A model generated the notes under the pieces. It saw nothing but the letters and a program-made list of their open reading frames with translations. It was not told where the DNA came from and made no database searches. The position numbers were made by a program, and so were the translations under genes. A DNA stretch of 64,000 nt from Rhodoferax ferrireducens T118 (lineage in GTDB: Bacteria > Pseudomonadota > Gammaproteobacteria > Burkholderiales > Burkholderiaceae_C). Where the stretch lies: contig NC_007908.1 of the NCBI RefSeq assembly GCF_000013605.1, positions 1,364,001 through 1,428,000 of the forward strand, written 5' to 3'. Shown here in pieces: positions 56,979-64,000 of this stretch (position 1 is its first letter; every line of letters begins with the position of its first letter).

Positions 56979-59858
56979 ATGAATATGAATGACTCCTTTA
57001 CTGACTCCCCGGCCAAGCCCAAAACCTTGCTTTTGGTCGATGGTTCCAGCTACCTGTACCGGGCCTTTCACGCCATGCCGGACCTGCGCGCCGTACCGGG
57101 CGACCCGAGCAGCGCGCCCACGGGTGCCATCCGCGGCATGATCAACATGCTGCAAAGCCTGCGCAAAGAGGTGCCCGCTGACTATGCCGCCTGTATTTTT
57201 GACGACAAAGGCCCGACCTTTCGGGATGCGCTGTACCCCGAATACAAGGCACACCGCTCGCCCATGCCCGATGATTTGCGCTCCCAGATCGAGCCGATTC
57301 ATGAAGTCGTTCGCCTGATGGGCTGGAAAGTGCTGGCTGTGCCCGGTGTCGAAGCCGATGACGTGATCGGCACGCTGGCGGTGACGGCGGCGCGCCAGGG
57401 TATCGAGGTGATCGTGAGCAGCGGTGACAAGGATCTGGCTCAGTTGGTCAACTCGCACATCACCATCATCGACACCATGAACGGCCGCCGCCGCGACGTG
57501 GCCGGGGTCGAGGCCGAATTTGGCGTGCCGCCGCAGCTGATGGTGGACTTTCAGACCCTGGTGGGCGACGTGATTGACAACGTGCCGGGCGTGCCCAAGG
57601 TCGGCCCCAAAACCGCGGCCAAGTGGTTGCAGGAATACGGTTCGCTCGACGCCGTGGTGGCCAACGCCGACCAGATCAAAGGCGTGGTGGGCGAGAACCT
57701 GAAGAAGTCGCTGGACTGGTTGCCCTTGGGTCGCCAACTGCTGACCATCAAGACCGACTGCGATCTGGATGGCTGGATGCCTGATTTGCCCGCTCTTGAT
57801 TCAATAGCTACCGGTACAATGGATACGGGGGCTCTGGCTATTTTTTATGAAAAATACGGGTTCAAGGGGCTGGCCCGCACCTTGGGTGGCGGGGCGGCCA
57901 GCGTGGCAAGCAAGGCAAGCTCAGGATTTGGGGTCGGACCCAAGGAGCGAAGCGACGCTGGCTCAGACCCCAATTCCGTGCGCCAACTGACCCGTGAACC
58001 GGGCTTGTTCGACGAGCCAGAAGCCGCCAGCGACCCCATCCCCTCCAGTGTGACCAACCTGCACTACGACACCATCCTGACCTGGGAAGCGTTTGACCGC
58101 TGGCTGGCCAAAGTGCAAGCGGCAGACCTGGTGGCGCTGGACACCGAAACCACGTCGCTCGACGAGATGAGGGCCCAGATTGTCGGCATCAGTTTCAGTG
58201 TGACGCCGGGCGAGGCCGCCTACATTCCGCTGGCGCACGCCTACCCCGATGCCCCGGCGCAGTTGCCGCTGGCCGATGTGCTGGCCAAACTCAAGCCCTG
58301 GTTGCAAGACGCCAGCCACAAAAAGCTGGGCCAGCACGTCAAATACGACCGCCACGTGTTTGCCAACCACGGCATCGAGGTGCAAGGCTACGCGCACGAC
58401 ACGATGCTGCAAAGTTATGTGCTGGAGGTGACCAAACCCCACGGCCTGGCCAGCCTGGCCGAGCGGCACCTGGGACGCAGCGGCATCAGCTTTGAGGATT
58501 TATGCGGCAAGGGGGCCAATCAAATCTGTTTTGACCAGGTGGATATTGCCCAAGCCGCCCAGTATTCATGTGAAGACTCCGACATGACGCTGGACGTGCA
58601 CCGGGCGCTGTGGCCGCTGCTGCAGGCGAATGACAAATTGCGCTTCATCTACGAGCTGGAAATCGCCAGCAGCGAAGCGCTCTACCGGATCGAGCGCAAC
58701 GGCGTGCTGATCGACGGCCCCACGCTGGCGGTGCAGAGCCACGAGCTGGGCCAGCGCATTTTGCAGCTTGAAAAAGAAGCACACGAGCTGGCCGGGCAAC
58801 CCTTTAACTTGAGCAGCCCGAAGCAGATTGCTGAAATTTTCTTCACCAAGCTCGGCCTGCCTGTCGTCAAGAAAACCCCCACCGGCTCACCCAGCACCGA
58901 CGATGAAGTGCTGCAGAAATTGGCCGAAGACTACCCGCTACCGGCCAAAATTCTGGAGCACCGGGGCCTGGCCAAGCTCAAAGGCACCTACACCGACAAA
59001 CTGGCGCAACTCGCGCACCCGCGCACCGGTCGCGTGCACACGCATTACGCGCAGGCGATTGCCGTGACCGGGCGCTTGAGCAGCCTTGAGCCCAATCTGC
59101 AAAACATTCCCGTGCGCACCCCCGAGGGGCGGCGTGTGCGTGAGGCGTTTGTGGCACCACCCGGCAGCGTCATTGCCAGCGCCGATTACAGCCAGATTGA
59201 GCTGCGCATCATGGCGCACATCAGTGGCGATGCGGCCCTGCTGCTGGCGTTTCATGACGGCATCGACGTGCACCGCGCCACCGCCTCTGAAATCTTTGGT
59301 GTGGACAGGGCCCAGGTCACCAGCGAGCAGCGCCGCTACGCGAAAGTCATCAACTTTGGCCTGATTTACGGCATGAGTGCCTACGGCCTGGCCAAAGCGT
59401 TGAGCATTGACAACACCGCCGCCAAAAACTACATCGAACGTTACTTTGACCGCTACCCCGGCGTGAAAAACTACATGGAACACACCCGGGCGCTCGCCAA
59501 GCGCCAAGGGTATGTTGAAACCGTGTTCGGCCGCCGCTTGTATCTGCCCGAGATCAACTCCCCCAACGGCCCGCGTCGCAGCGGCGCCGAGCGCGCCGCC
59601 ATCAACGCGCCCATGCAGGGCACGGCGGCTGATTTGATCAAGCTCAGCATGGTGAAAGTGCAGCAAGTGATTGATGAAGAAAAACGGGCCACCAAGATGA
59701 TCATGCAGGTACACGACGAGCTGGTGTTTGAAGTGCCCGAGTCGGAAATCGATTGGGTGCGCCATGAGGTGCCCAGGTTGATGGCGGGGGTGGCGCACCT
59801 GAAGGTGCCGCTGCTGGCCGAGGTGGGGGTGGGCGCGAATTGGGACAAGGCGCACTGA
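56979..59858 (+). CDS. polA: DNA polymerase I
   Basis: Repairs DNA and processes Okazaki fragments. The 959-residue protein has the 5' nuclease domain (LLLVDGSSYLYRAFHAM; VEADDVIGTLA; SSGDKDLAQL; about 15-270), a proofreading 3'-5' exonuclease with intact DxE (LVALDTETTSL near 383) and YxxxD (YSCEDSD), and the polymerase domain with motif A ASADYSQIELR (near 733), the O-helix KVINFGLIYGMSAYGLAK and motif C HDELVFE (near 911). Family length is about 905-940. The excess comes from the linker between the 5' nuclease and exonuclease domains, where two unrelated repeats (57794 and 57923) are read in frame. Convergent with none; phoD follows. Confidence 0.97.
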   Translation: MNMNDSFTDSPAKPKTLLLVDGSSYLYRAFHAMPDLRAVPGDPSSAPTGAIRGMINMLQSLRKEVPADYAACIFDDKGPTFRDALYPEYKAHRSPMPDDLRSQIEPIHEVVRLMGWKVLAVPGVEADDVIGTLAVTAARQGIEVIVSSGDKDLAQLVNSHITIIDTMNGRRRDVAGVEAEFGVPPQLMVDFQTLVGDVIDNVPGVPKVGPKTAAKWLQEYGSLDAVVANADQIKGVVGENLKKSLDWLPLGRQLLTIKTDCDLDGWMPDLPALDSIATGTMDTGALAIFYEKYGFKGLARTLGGGAASVASKASSGFGVGPKERSDAGSDPNSVRQLTREPGLFDEPEAASDPIPSSVTNLHYDTILTWEAFDRWLAKVQAADLVALDTETTSLDEMRAQIVGISFSVTPGEAAYIPLAHAYPDAPAQLPLADVLAKLKPWLQDASHKKLGQHVKYDRHVFANHGIEVQGYAHDTMLQSYVLEVTKPHGLASLAERHLGRSGISFEDLCGKGANQICFDQVDIAQAAQYSCEDSDMTLDVHRALWPLLQANDKLRFIYELEIASSEALYRIERNGVLIDGPTLAVQSHELGQRILQLEKEAHELAGQPFNLSSPKQIAEIFFTKLGLPVVKKTPTGSPSTDDEVLQKLAEDYPLPAKILEHRGLAKLKGTYTDKLAQLAHPRTGRVHTHYAQAIAVTGRLSSLEPNLQNIPVRTPEGRRVREAFVAPPGSVIASADYSQIELRIMAHISGDAALLLAFHDGIDVHRATASEIFGVDRAQVTSEQRRYAKVINFGLIYGMSAYGLAKALSIDNTAAKNYIERYFDRYPGVKNYMEHTRALAKRQGYVETVFGRRLYLPEINSPNGPRRSGAERAAINAPMQGTAADLIKLSMVKVQQVIDEEKRATKMIMQVHDELVFEVPESEIDWVRHEVPRLMAGVAHLKVPLLAEVGVGANWDKAH
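57794..57842 (+). repeat. Interspersed ~50-bp repeat, copy 9 (inside polA)
   Basis: TCTTGATTCAATAGCTACCGG and then GGATACGGGGGCTCTGGCT are the palindromic core and the GGGGGCT end of the repeat. It is read in frame (SIATGTMDTGALAIF) at about residues 273-288 of PolA. Confidence 0.8.
57923..57978. repeat. REP-like inverted repeat inside polA
   Basis: GATTTGGGGTCGGACC faces GGCTCAGACCCCAATTCC around a short middle with AAGGAGCGAAGCGACGC. The terminal TTGGGGTC / GACCCCAA ends are reverse complements. It is translated (FGVGPKERSDAGSDPNSV) in the PolA linker. The ends resemble REP-type elements seen near IS200/RAYT transposases; none is in this window. Confidence 0.6.
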
Positions 59859-59866
59859 GCTTTTTC

Positions 59867-61483
59867 ATGACCCCGCTTGAATCCCGGACGCGCCGGCAGT
59901 TGTTGCAGTTGATCGGCGCCGGTGCTGCCATCTGGAGTCTGCCGCGCAGCGCCTGGAGCCAGCCGCGCTTGCACCAAAACCCGTTCACTTTGGGGGTGGC
60001 GAGCGGCTCGCCCACGCATGATTCGGTCGTCTTGTGGACGCGTTTGCATACCTCCCAGTCGTCGCTGCCGGGTGTCAGTGACGGGCCGGGTCACGCTGCG
60101 GTGCCGGTGCGCTGGGAGCTGGCGCATGACGAGCAGTTCAGCCGCCTCGTGCAAAGCGGGCAGTCGCTGGCCAGTCGGGAGCTGGCGCATTCGGTTCACG
60201 TCGAGGTGGCCGGGCTCGACGCTGATCGCTGGTATTTCTACCGCTTCAAGGTGGGCGATTTTGTCAGCCCGGTGGGGCGTACGCGCACGGTGCCCCGGCC
60301 TGAGGCACAGGTGGCCCGGTTGCGGCTGGCCTATGCCTCGTGCCAGAAGTGGGAGGACGGCTATTTCACCGCCTGGCGCCACATGCGCGAAGAAAGCCTC
60401 GATCTGGTGCTGTTTCTGGGCGACTACATCTACGAATACCCGGCGCTCACCAGCCGGGTGCGTGTGCCCAGCGGCGGCTGGGTGTTGACGCTGGACGACT
60501 ATCGCCAGCGCTATGCGCTGTACAAGGGCGAGGCCGACCTGCAGGCGATGCATGCGGCCTGTCCCTGGCTGCTGACCTGGGACGACCACGAGGTGCAAAA
60601 CGATTACGCGGGGCTGCAAGCGGGTCACAGCAGCGCGGCTGACCCGTCCGCGGCGAGTCAATTTTTGGCCCGTCGTGCGGCGGCCTACCAGGCCTGGTAC
60701 GAGCACATGCCGGTGCGCGCCTCAGCCCTCACGCAAGGGCTGGCCGGCCTGGCCACGGGCGCTGAGCTGCGCATCTACAGCCGCTTGTCCTACGGCCAGC
60801 TCGCCTCCTTGTACCTGCTCGATGGCAGGCAGTACAAAGACCCGCAGACTTGCACCCCGGGTGGTGGCGTGGGCTCCGGCATGGTGAACCCGGCTGATTG
60901 TCCGCCGTGGAACGATGCGGCTCGCTCGCTGCTGGGTCGGGCGCAGGAGCGCTGGCTGTATGACGAATTTTCAAAACCCCATGCGCATGAATCCGGCTGG
61001 AATGTGCTGGGCCAGCCCACGCTGTTTGGCCAGCGTGATCTGAAACCGGGCCCCGGCCAGACCCTCTGGAACGACGGCTGGGACGGCTACCCCGCAGCCC
61101 GCACGCGCTTGACCGATGCCCTGCGCCAGCACGCGGTGGCCAACCTGGTGATTCTGGGCGGTGATGTGCATGAAAACTGGGTCGGCCACGTGAAGGCCGA
61201 TTACGCTGATCCGAACAGTGCCAGCGTCGGTGTCGAATTCTGCGGCACCAGCATCAGCTCGCGCTCCGGCGGCAACGCCAAGACGGCGCAGCGGCTGGCC
61301 GAGAACCCGCATTTTGTCTTTGCCGATGCGCTGCGCAAAGGCTACGGCGTGGTCGAGTTCACAAAGGCGCAGCTCACCACCACCCTGCGCGTGGTCGATG
61401 ACGTGACGCGGCAAGACACAAAAATTGAAACCCTGGCCCGCTTCACAGTGCAGGCCGGGCGGCCGGTGGTGGAGCGGGCTTAA
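59867..61483 (+). CDS. phoD: Alkaline phosphatase D family protein (Tat-exported)
   Basis: A 538-residue PhoD-type phosphatase or phosphodiesterase. The ATG at 59867 begins a twin-arginine signal (RTRRQLLQLIGAGAAIW), so export is folded through Tat to the periplasm. The phosphodiesterase domain has YASCQKWEDGYFTAW, LFLGDYIYEY, LTWDDHEVQNDY and GGDVHENWVG, which hold the iron and calcium ligands. An N-terminal FN3-like PhoD domain is at about 40-140 (FTLGVASGSPTHDSVVLWTRL). An ATG at 59840 overlapping polA's end is in frame but would bury the Tat motif. Confidence 0.93.
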   Translation: MTPLESRTRRQLLQLIGAGAAIWSLPRSAWSQPRLHQNPFTLGVASGSPTHDSVVLWTRLHTSQSSLPGVSDGPGHAAVPVRWELAHDEQFSRLVQSGQSLASRELAHSVHVEVAGLDADRWYFYRFKVGDFVSPVGRTRTVPRPEAQVARLRLAYASCQKWEDGYFTAWRHMREESLDLVLFLGDYIYEYPALTSRVRVPSGGWVLTLDDYRQRYALYKGEADLQAMHAACPWLLTWDDHEVQNDYAGLQAGHSSAADPSAASQFLARRAAAYQAWYEHMPVRASALTQGLAGLATGAELRIYSRLSYGQLASLYLLDGRQYKDPQTCTPGGGVGSGMVNPADCPPWNDAARSLLGRAQERWLYDEFSKPHAHESGWNVLGQPTLFGQRDLKPGPGQTLWNDGWDGYPAARTRLTDALRQHAVANLVILGGDVHENWVGHVKADYADPNSASVGVEFCGTSISSRSGGNAKTAQRLAENPHFVFADALRKGYGVVEFTKAQLTTTLRVVDDVTRQDTKIETLARFTVQAGRPVVERA

Positions 61484-61492
61484 GTCAGGCGG

Positions 61493-62770
61493 TCAAACCG
61501 CTGCCAGCGCCTGGTCCAGGTCGTCCAGCAGGTCGTCAATGTGCTCAATGCCGATTGACAGACGCACCATGTCGGGTTTCACGCCCGCTTTGGCCAATTC
61601 TTCGGCGTTGAGTTGGCGGTGCGTGGTGCTGGCCGGGTGGCAGGCCAAGGACTTGGCATCGCCAATGTTGACCAGCCGGGTGAACAGTTTGAGCGCGTCC
61701 TGAAAGCGCGCACCGGCCGCCAGGCTGTCGCTGGCCTTGAGGCCAAAGGTGATGATGCCCGAGGCGCGACCACCCAGGTACTTTTGAACCAGCGCGTGGT
61801 CCGCTGAATCGGGCAGCCCGGCGTAGTTGACCCAGCCCACCTTGGCGTGCGCCTGCAGGTGCTGGGCGATGCGCAGGGCGTTGTCGCAGATGCGGTCCAT
61901 GCGCAAGGCCAGCGTTTCGATGCCCTGCAGAATCTGGAAGGCAGCCAGCGCGCTCAAAGCGGCGCCCATGTTGCGCAGCGGCACCACGCGGGCGCGGCCA
62001 ATGTAGGCGGCAGCGCCCAGCGCCTCGGTATAGACGACGCCGTGGTAGCTCACATCGGGCTCGTTCAGGCGCTTGAAGCGCTCCTTGTGCTCGGCCCACG
62101 GGAACTTGCCTGAATCCACAATGATGCCGCCAATGGTGGTGCCGTGGCCGCCCAGGTATTTGGTCAGCGAATGCACCACGATGTCGGCGCCAATCTCGAA
62201 CGGGCGGCACAGGTACGGGCTGGCGACCGTGTTGTCCACAATCAAGGGCACGCCGTGGGCATGGGCGACAGTGGCGAGCGCGGCCAGGTCGGTGATGTTG
62301 CCCAGCGGGTTGCCAATGGTTTCGCAGTAGACCGCCTTGGTGCGCGCGTCGATCAGCTTGGCGAAGGAGGCCGGGTCGCGGTAATCGGCAAAGCGCACCT
62401 CGATGCCCATTTGCGGGAAGGTGTGGGCAAACAGGTTGTAGGTGCCGCCGTACAAGGTGGAGGCCGACACGATGTTGTCGCCCGCCTCGGTGATGGTCTG
62501 AATCGCATAGGCAATCGCCGACATGCCCGAGGCCACTGCCAGTGCACCAATGCCGCCTTCCATGGCTGCCACGCGCGCCTCCAACACGCCGCAAGTCGGG
62601 TTCATGATGCGGCTGTAGATGTTGCCCGCGACCTTCAGGTCAAACAAATCGGCACCATGCTGGGTGTCGTCAAACGCGAAGGCCACGGTTTGGTAAATGG
62701 GCACGGCCACCGCTTTGGTGGTGGGCTCGGGCGTGTAGCCGCCGTGGACGGCCAGGGTTTCGATTTTCAT
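61493..62770 (-). CDS. metY: O-acetylhomoserine sulfhydrylase (PLP-dependent)
   Basis: Makes homocysteine from O-acetylhomoserine and sulfide. The 425-residue start at 62770 (MKIETLAVHGGYTPEPTTKAVAVPIYQTVAF) is the family N-terminus; the frame runs 11 codons further upstream but without support. YSRIMNPTCGVLEARVAAMEGG, the PLP-Lys segment VVHSLTKYLGGHGTTIGG and the C-terminal MVRLSIGIEHIDDLLDDL are as in MetY. Divergent from the TrpB2-like gene; the 214-base gap contains no other gene and no riboswitch that I recognise. Confidence 0.95.
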   Translation of the reverse strand: MKIETLAVHGGYTPEPTTKAVAVPIYQTVAFAFDDTQHGADLFDLKVAGNIYSRIMNPTCGVLEARVAAMEGGIGALAVASGMSAIAYAIQTITEAGDNIVSASTLYGGTYNLFAHTFPQMGIEVRFADYRDPASFAKLIDARTKAVYCETIGNPLGNITDLAALATVAHAHGVPLIVDNTVASPYLCRPFEIGADIVVHSLTKYLGGHGTTIGGIIVDSGKFPWAEHKERFKRLNEPDVSYHGVVYTEALGAAAYIGRARVVPLRNMGAALSALAAFQILQGIETLALRMDRICDNALRIAQHLQAHAKVGWVNYAGLPDSADHALVQKYLGGRASGIITFGLKASDSLAAGARFQDALKLFTRLVNIGDAKSLACHPASTTHRQLNAEELAKAGVKPDMVRLSIGIEHIDDLLDDLDQALAAV

Positions 62771-62984
62771 GAGGGGCTTTCGAGTGCAAAAAAATGAAGA
62801 CACATCTTAAGGCCCGCATCGGGCTGTGCACAGACCGAGTTTTCATATCGATATGCCGGGTTTTGATCCATGTGCTGCGGGTAAACCCGAGCTGTTCGGT
62901 GCCGCGATTTCAATCCAAACCCGGGGATACTCCGGGTGGCCCCGTCATTTCCATTGTTGATTCCAAACTGATCCAGGAGCATTG

Positions 62985-64000
62985 ATGAGCAAGCAGACCA
63001 AGTTTCTTTTGAACGAAGACCAGATGCCAAAATTTTGGTACAACCTGCAGGCCGATTTGCCCAAGCCGATGCCAGCCGTGCTGCATCCGGGCACCCTGCA
63101 GCCAGTCGGGCCCGATGACCTGGCACCCTTGTTCCCCATGGCGCTGATCATGCAGGAGGTGAGCCAGGAGCGCGAGATCGAGATTCCTGAGCCGGTGCGC
63201 GATGTGTTTCGGCTGTGGCGGCCAGCACCGCTGTTTCGCGCCCACCGCCTTGAAAAAGCGCTCGGCACGCCGGCCAAGATTTATTACAAATACGAGGGTG
63301 GCAGCCCGGCGGGTAGCCACAAGCCCAACACCGCCGTGCCGCAGGCGTTCTACAACCAAGAGGCCGGCATCAAGCGGCTGGTGACCGAAACCGGGGCCGG
63401 CCAGTGGGGCTCCTCGCTGGCCTTTGCCGGCTCGCTCTACGGCCTGGAAGTTGAAGTGTTTCAGGTGCGTGTGTCGTACGACCAAAAACCGTATCGGCGC
63501 GCCTTGATGGAAACCTATGGTGCGCGTTGTGTCGCCTCACCCTCCCATGAGACGGTGTATGGCCGCTCCGTGCTGGCCAAGAACCCGAACCATCCGGGCA
63601 GCCTGGGCATTGCGATCTCGGAAGCGGTGGAGCTCGCCGTGCAGCGCGAGGACACCAAATACGCGCTCGGCTCGGTGCTCAACCATGTGCTGTTGCACCA
63701 GACCATCATCGGGCAAGAGGCCATGCTGCAGATGCAAATGGCCAATGACTGGCCCGATGTGGTGGTGGGTTGTGCCGGCGGCGGCTCCAATCTGGCGGGC
63801 ATTGCTTTTCCCTTCATCGGGCACGGCTTGCGAGGTGGCCAGAAACCACGCATCGTGGCGGTTGAACCGGCGGCTTGCCCCACGCTGACGCGCGGCAAAT
63901 ACGCCTACGACTTTGGCGACACCGGGCACATGACACCTTTGACCAAGATGTACACGCTGGGCAGTCAGTTCACGCCGCCGGGCTTTCATGCGGGCGGCCT
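62985..64000 (+). CDS. TrpB2-type tryptophan synthase beta-like protein (5' part)
   Basis: A PLP enzyme running off the window end; 338 codons are visible. The N-terminus [20 protein letters not shown] with [18 protein letters not shown] segment, the PLP-lysine motif in [12 protein letters not shown], then [20 protein letters not shown] and the phosphate loop [11 protein letters not shown] are those of the stand-alone TrpB2 class, which is longer and differs from trpAB-coupled TrpB1. TrpB2 makes tryptophan from indole and serine, or acts on related substrates. ATG 62985 follows an AGGAGC ribosome site. Confidence 0.9.
   Translation, partial: MSKQTKFLLNEDQMPKFWYNLQADLPKPMPAVLHPGTLQPVGPDDLAPLFPMALIMQEVSQEREIEIPEPVRDVFRLWRPAPLFRAHRLEKALGTPAKIYYKYEGGSPAGSHKPNTAVPQAFYNQEAGIKRLVTETGAGQWGSSLAFAGSLYGLEVEVFQVRVSYDQKPYRRALMETYGARCVASPSHETVYGRSVLAKNPNHPGSLGIAISEAVELAVQREDTKYALGSVLNHVLLHQTIIGQEAMLQMQMANDWPDVVVGCAGGGSNLAGIAFPFIGHGLRGGQKPRIVAVEPAACPTLTRGKYAYDFGDTGHMTPLTKMYTLGSQFTPPGFHAGG

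Noticed and set aside
62771..62984. SAM or SAH riboswitch between metY and the TrpB2-like gene
   Set aside because: No conserved core of a known class seen on either strand.

Overview
The window is GC-rich, densely packed chromosomal DNA from a betaproteobacterium. Burkholderiales, and within them a Comamonadaceae (Rhodoferax/Polaromonas-like) organism, is the best guess. The basis is gene content and order: obgE-proB, ubiE-(Tim44)-ubiJ-ubiB, fmdB-DUF502-aspS-nudB-EEP-clsB, ctpA-gpmA-rhodanese-grxC-secB-gpsA, a one-piece DUF3683/FAD/Fe-S oxidoreductase, and a betaproteobacterial pair of cyanophycin synthetase genes. The genus is inference; there is no rRNA or tRNA in the window to fix it.

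Layout. 1-6011: obgE tail, proB, a CNP1-like protein, rppH, proS, a lytic transglycosylase, monothiol glutaredoxin and an FKBP isomerase. 6040-8073: an unusual GumC/Wzz-type membrane protein with a degenerate tyrosine-recombinase-like domain at its cytoplasmic C-terminus. 8185-11935: prmC, prfA, hemA (translation termination and tetrapyrrole entry) and a small membrane protein. 11952-16920: a complete ugpBAECQ glycerol-3-phosphate/phosphodiester uptake operon on the minus strand. 17153-25914: the 1307-residue oxidoreductase, HIT and DUF971 proteins, then ubiquinone genes. 25984-31468: fmdB, DUF502, aspS, nudB, EEP nuclease-fold protein and clsB. 31547-35889: folE with a tightly coupled BLUF photoreceptor, DUF429, a MinD-like ATPase paired with a GGDEF diguanylate cyclase, and a secreted nuclease. 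35900-41615: moeB-like, ctpA, gpmA, rhodanese, grxC, secB, gpsA. 41656-49326: a cyanophycin locus with two synthetases on one strand and, divergently, an ABC exporter with a zinc ribbon plus a DUF1854 protein. 49444-51513: nadC and nadA.

51514-54852 is the one clearly accessory stretch. It holds three plus-strand genes of different base composition: a small CHAT/caspase-like protease, a SIR2-like NADase with a zinc ribbon, and a DUF6602 PD-(D/E)XK nuclease-like protein. Each is followed directly by sequence resembling an integron attC site (one long imperfect hairpin, two short or decayed ones), and a core-like GTTAGCT lies just before the first gene. I read this as a small cassette array without an integrase, carrying candidate anti-phage effectors. 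54853-64000 returns to housekeeping genes: a BPSS1780-type membrane protein, thrB, a DUF2782 protein, polA, phoD, metY and the start of a TrpB2-type gene.

A second theme is small interspersed repeats. A roughly 50-bp element (an A/T-rich palindrome around ATAGC, a variable middle, and a CGGGGGCTAGAGGC end) occurs about ten times on both strands. Several copies supply coding sequence: a hinge in the oxidoreductase, a linker in polA, the start of gpsA and the ends of nadC and clsB. Two further repeat types occur: one directly upstream of ugpC and ctpA, and one REP-like inverted repeat inside polA.
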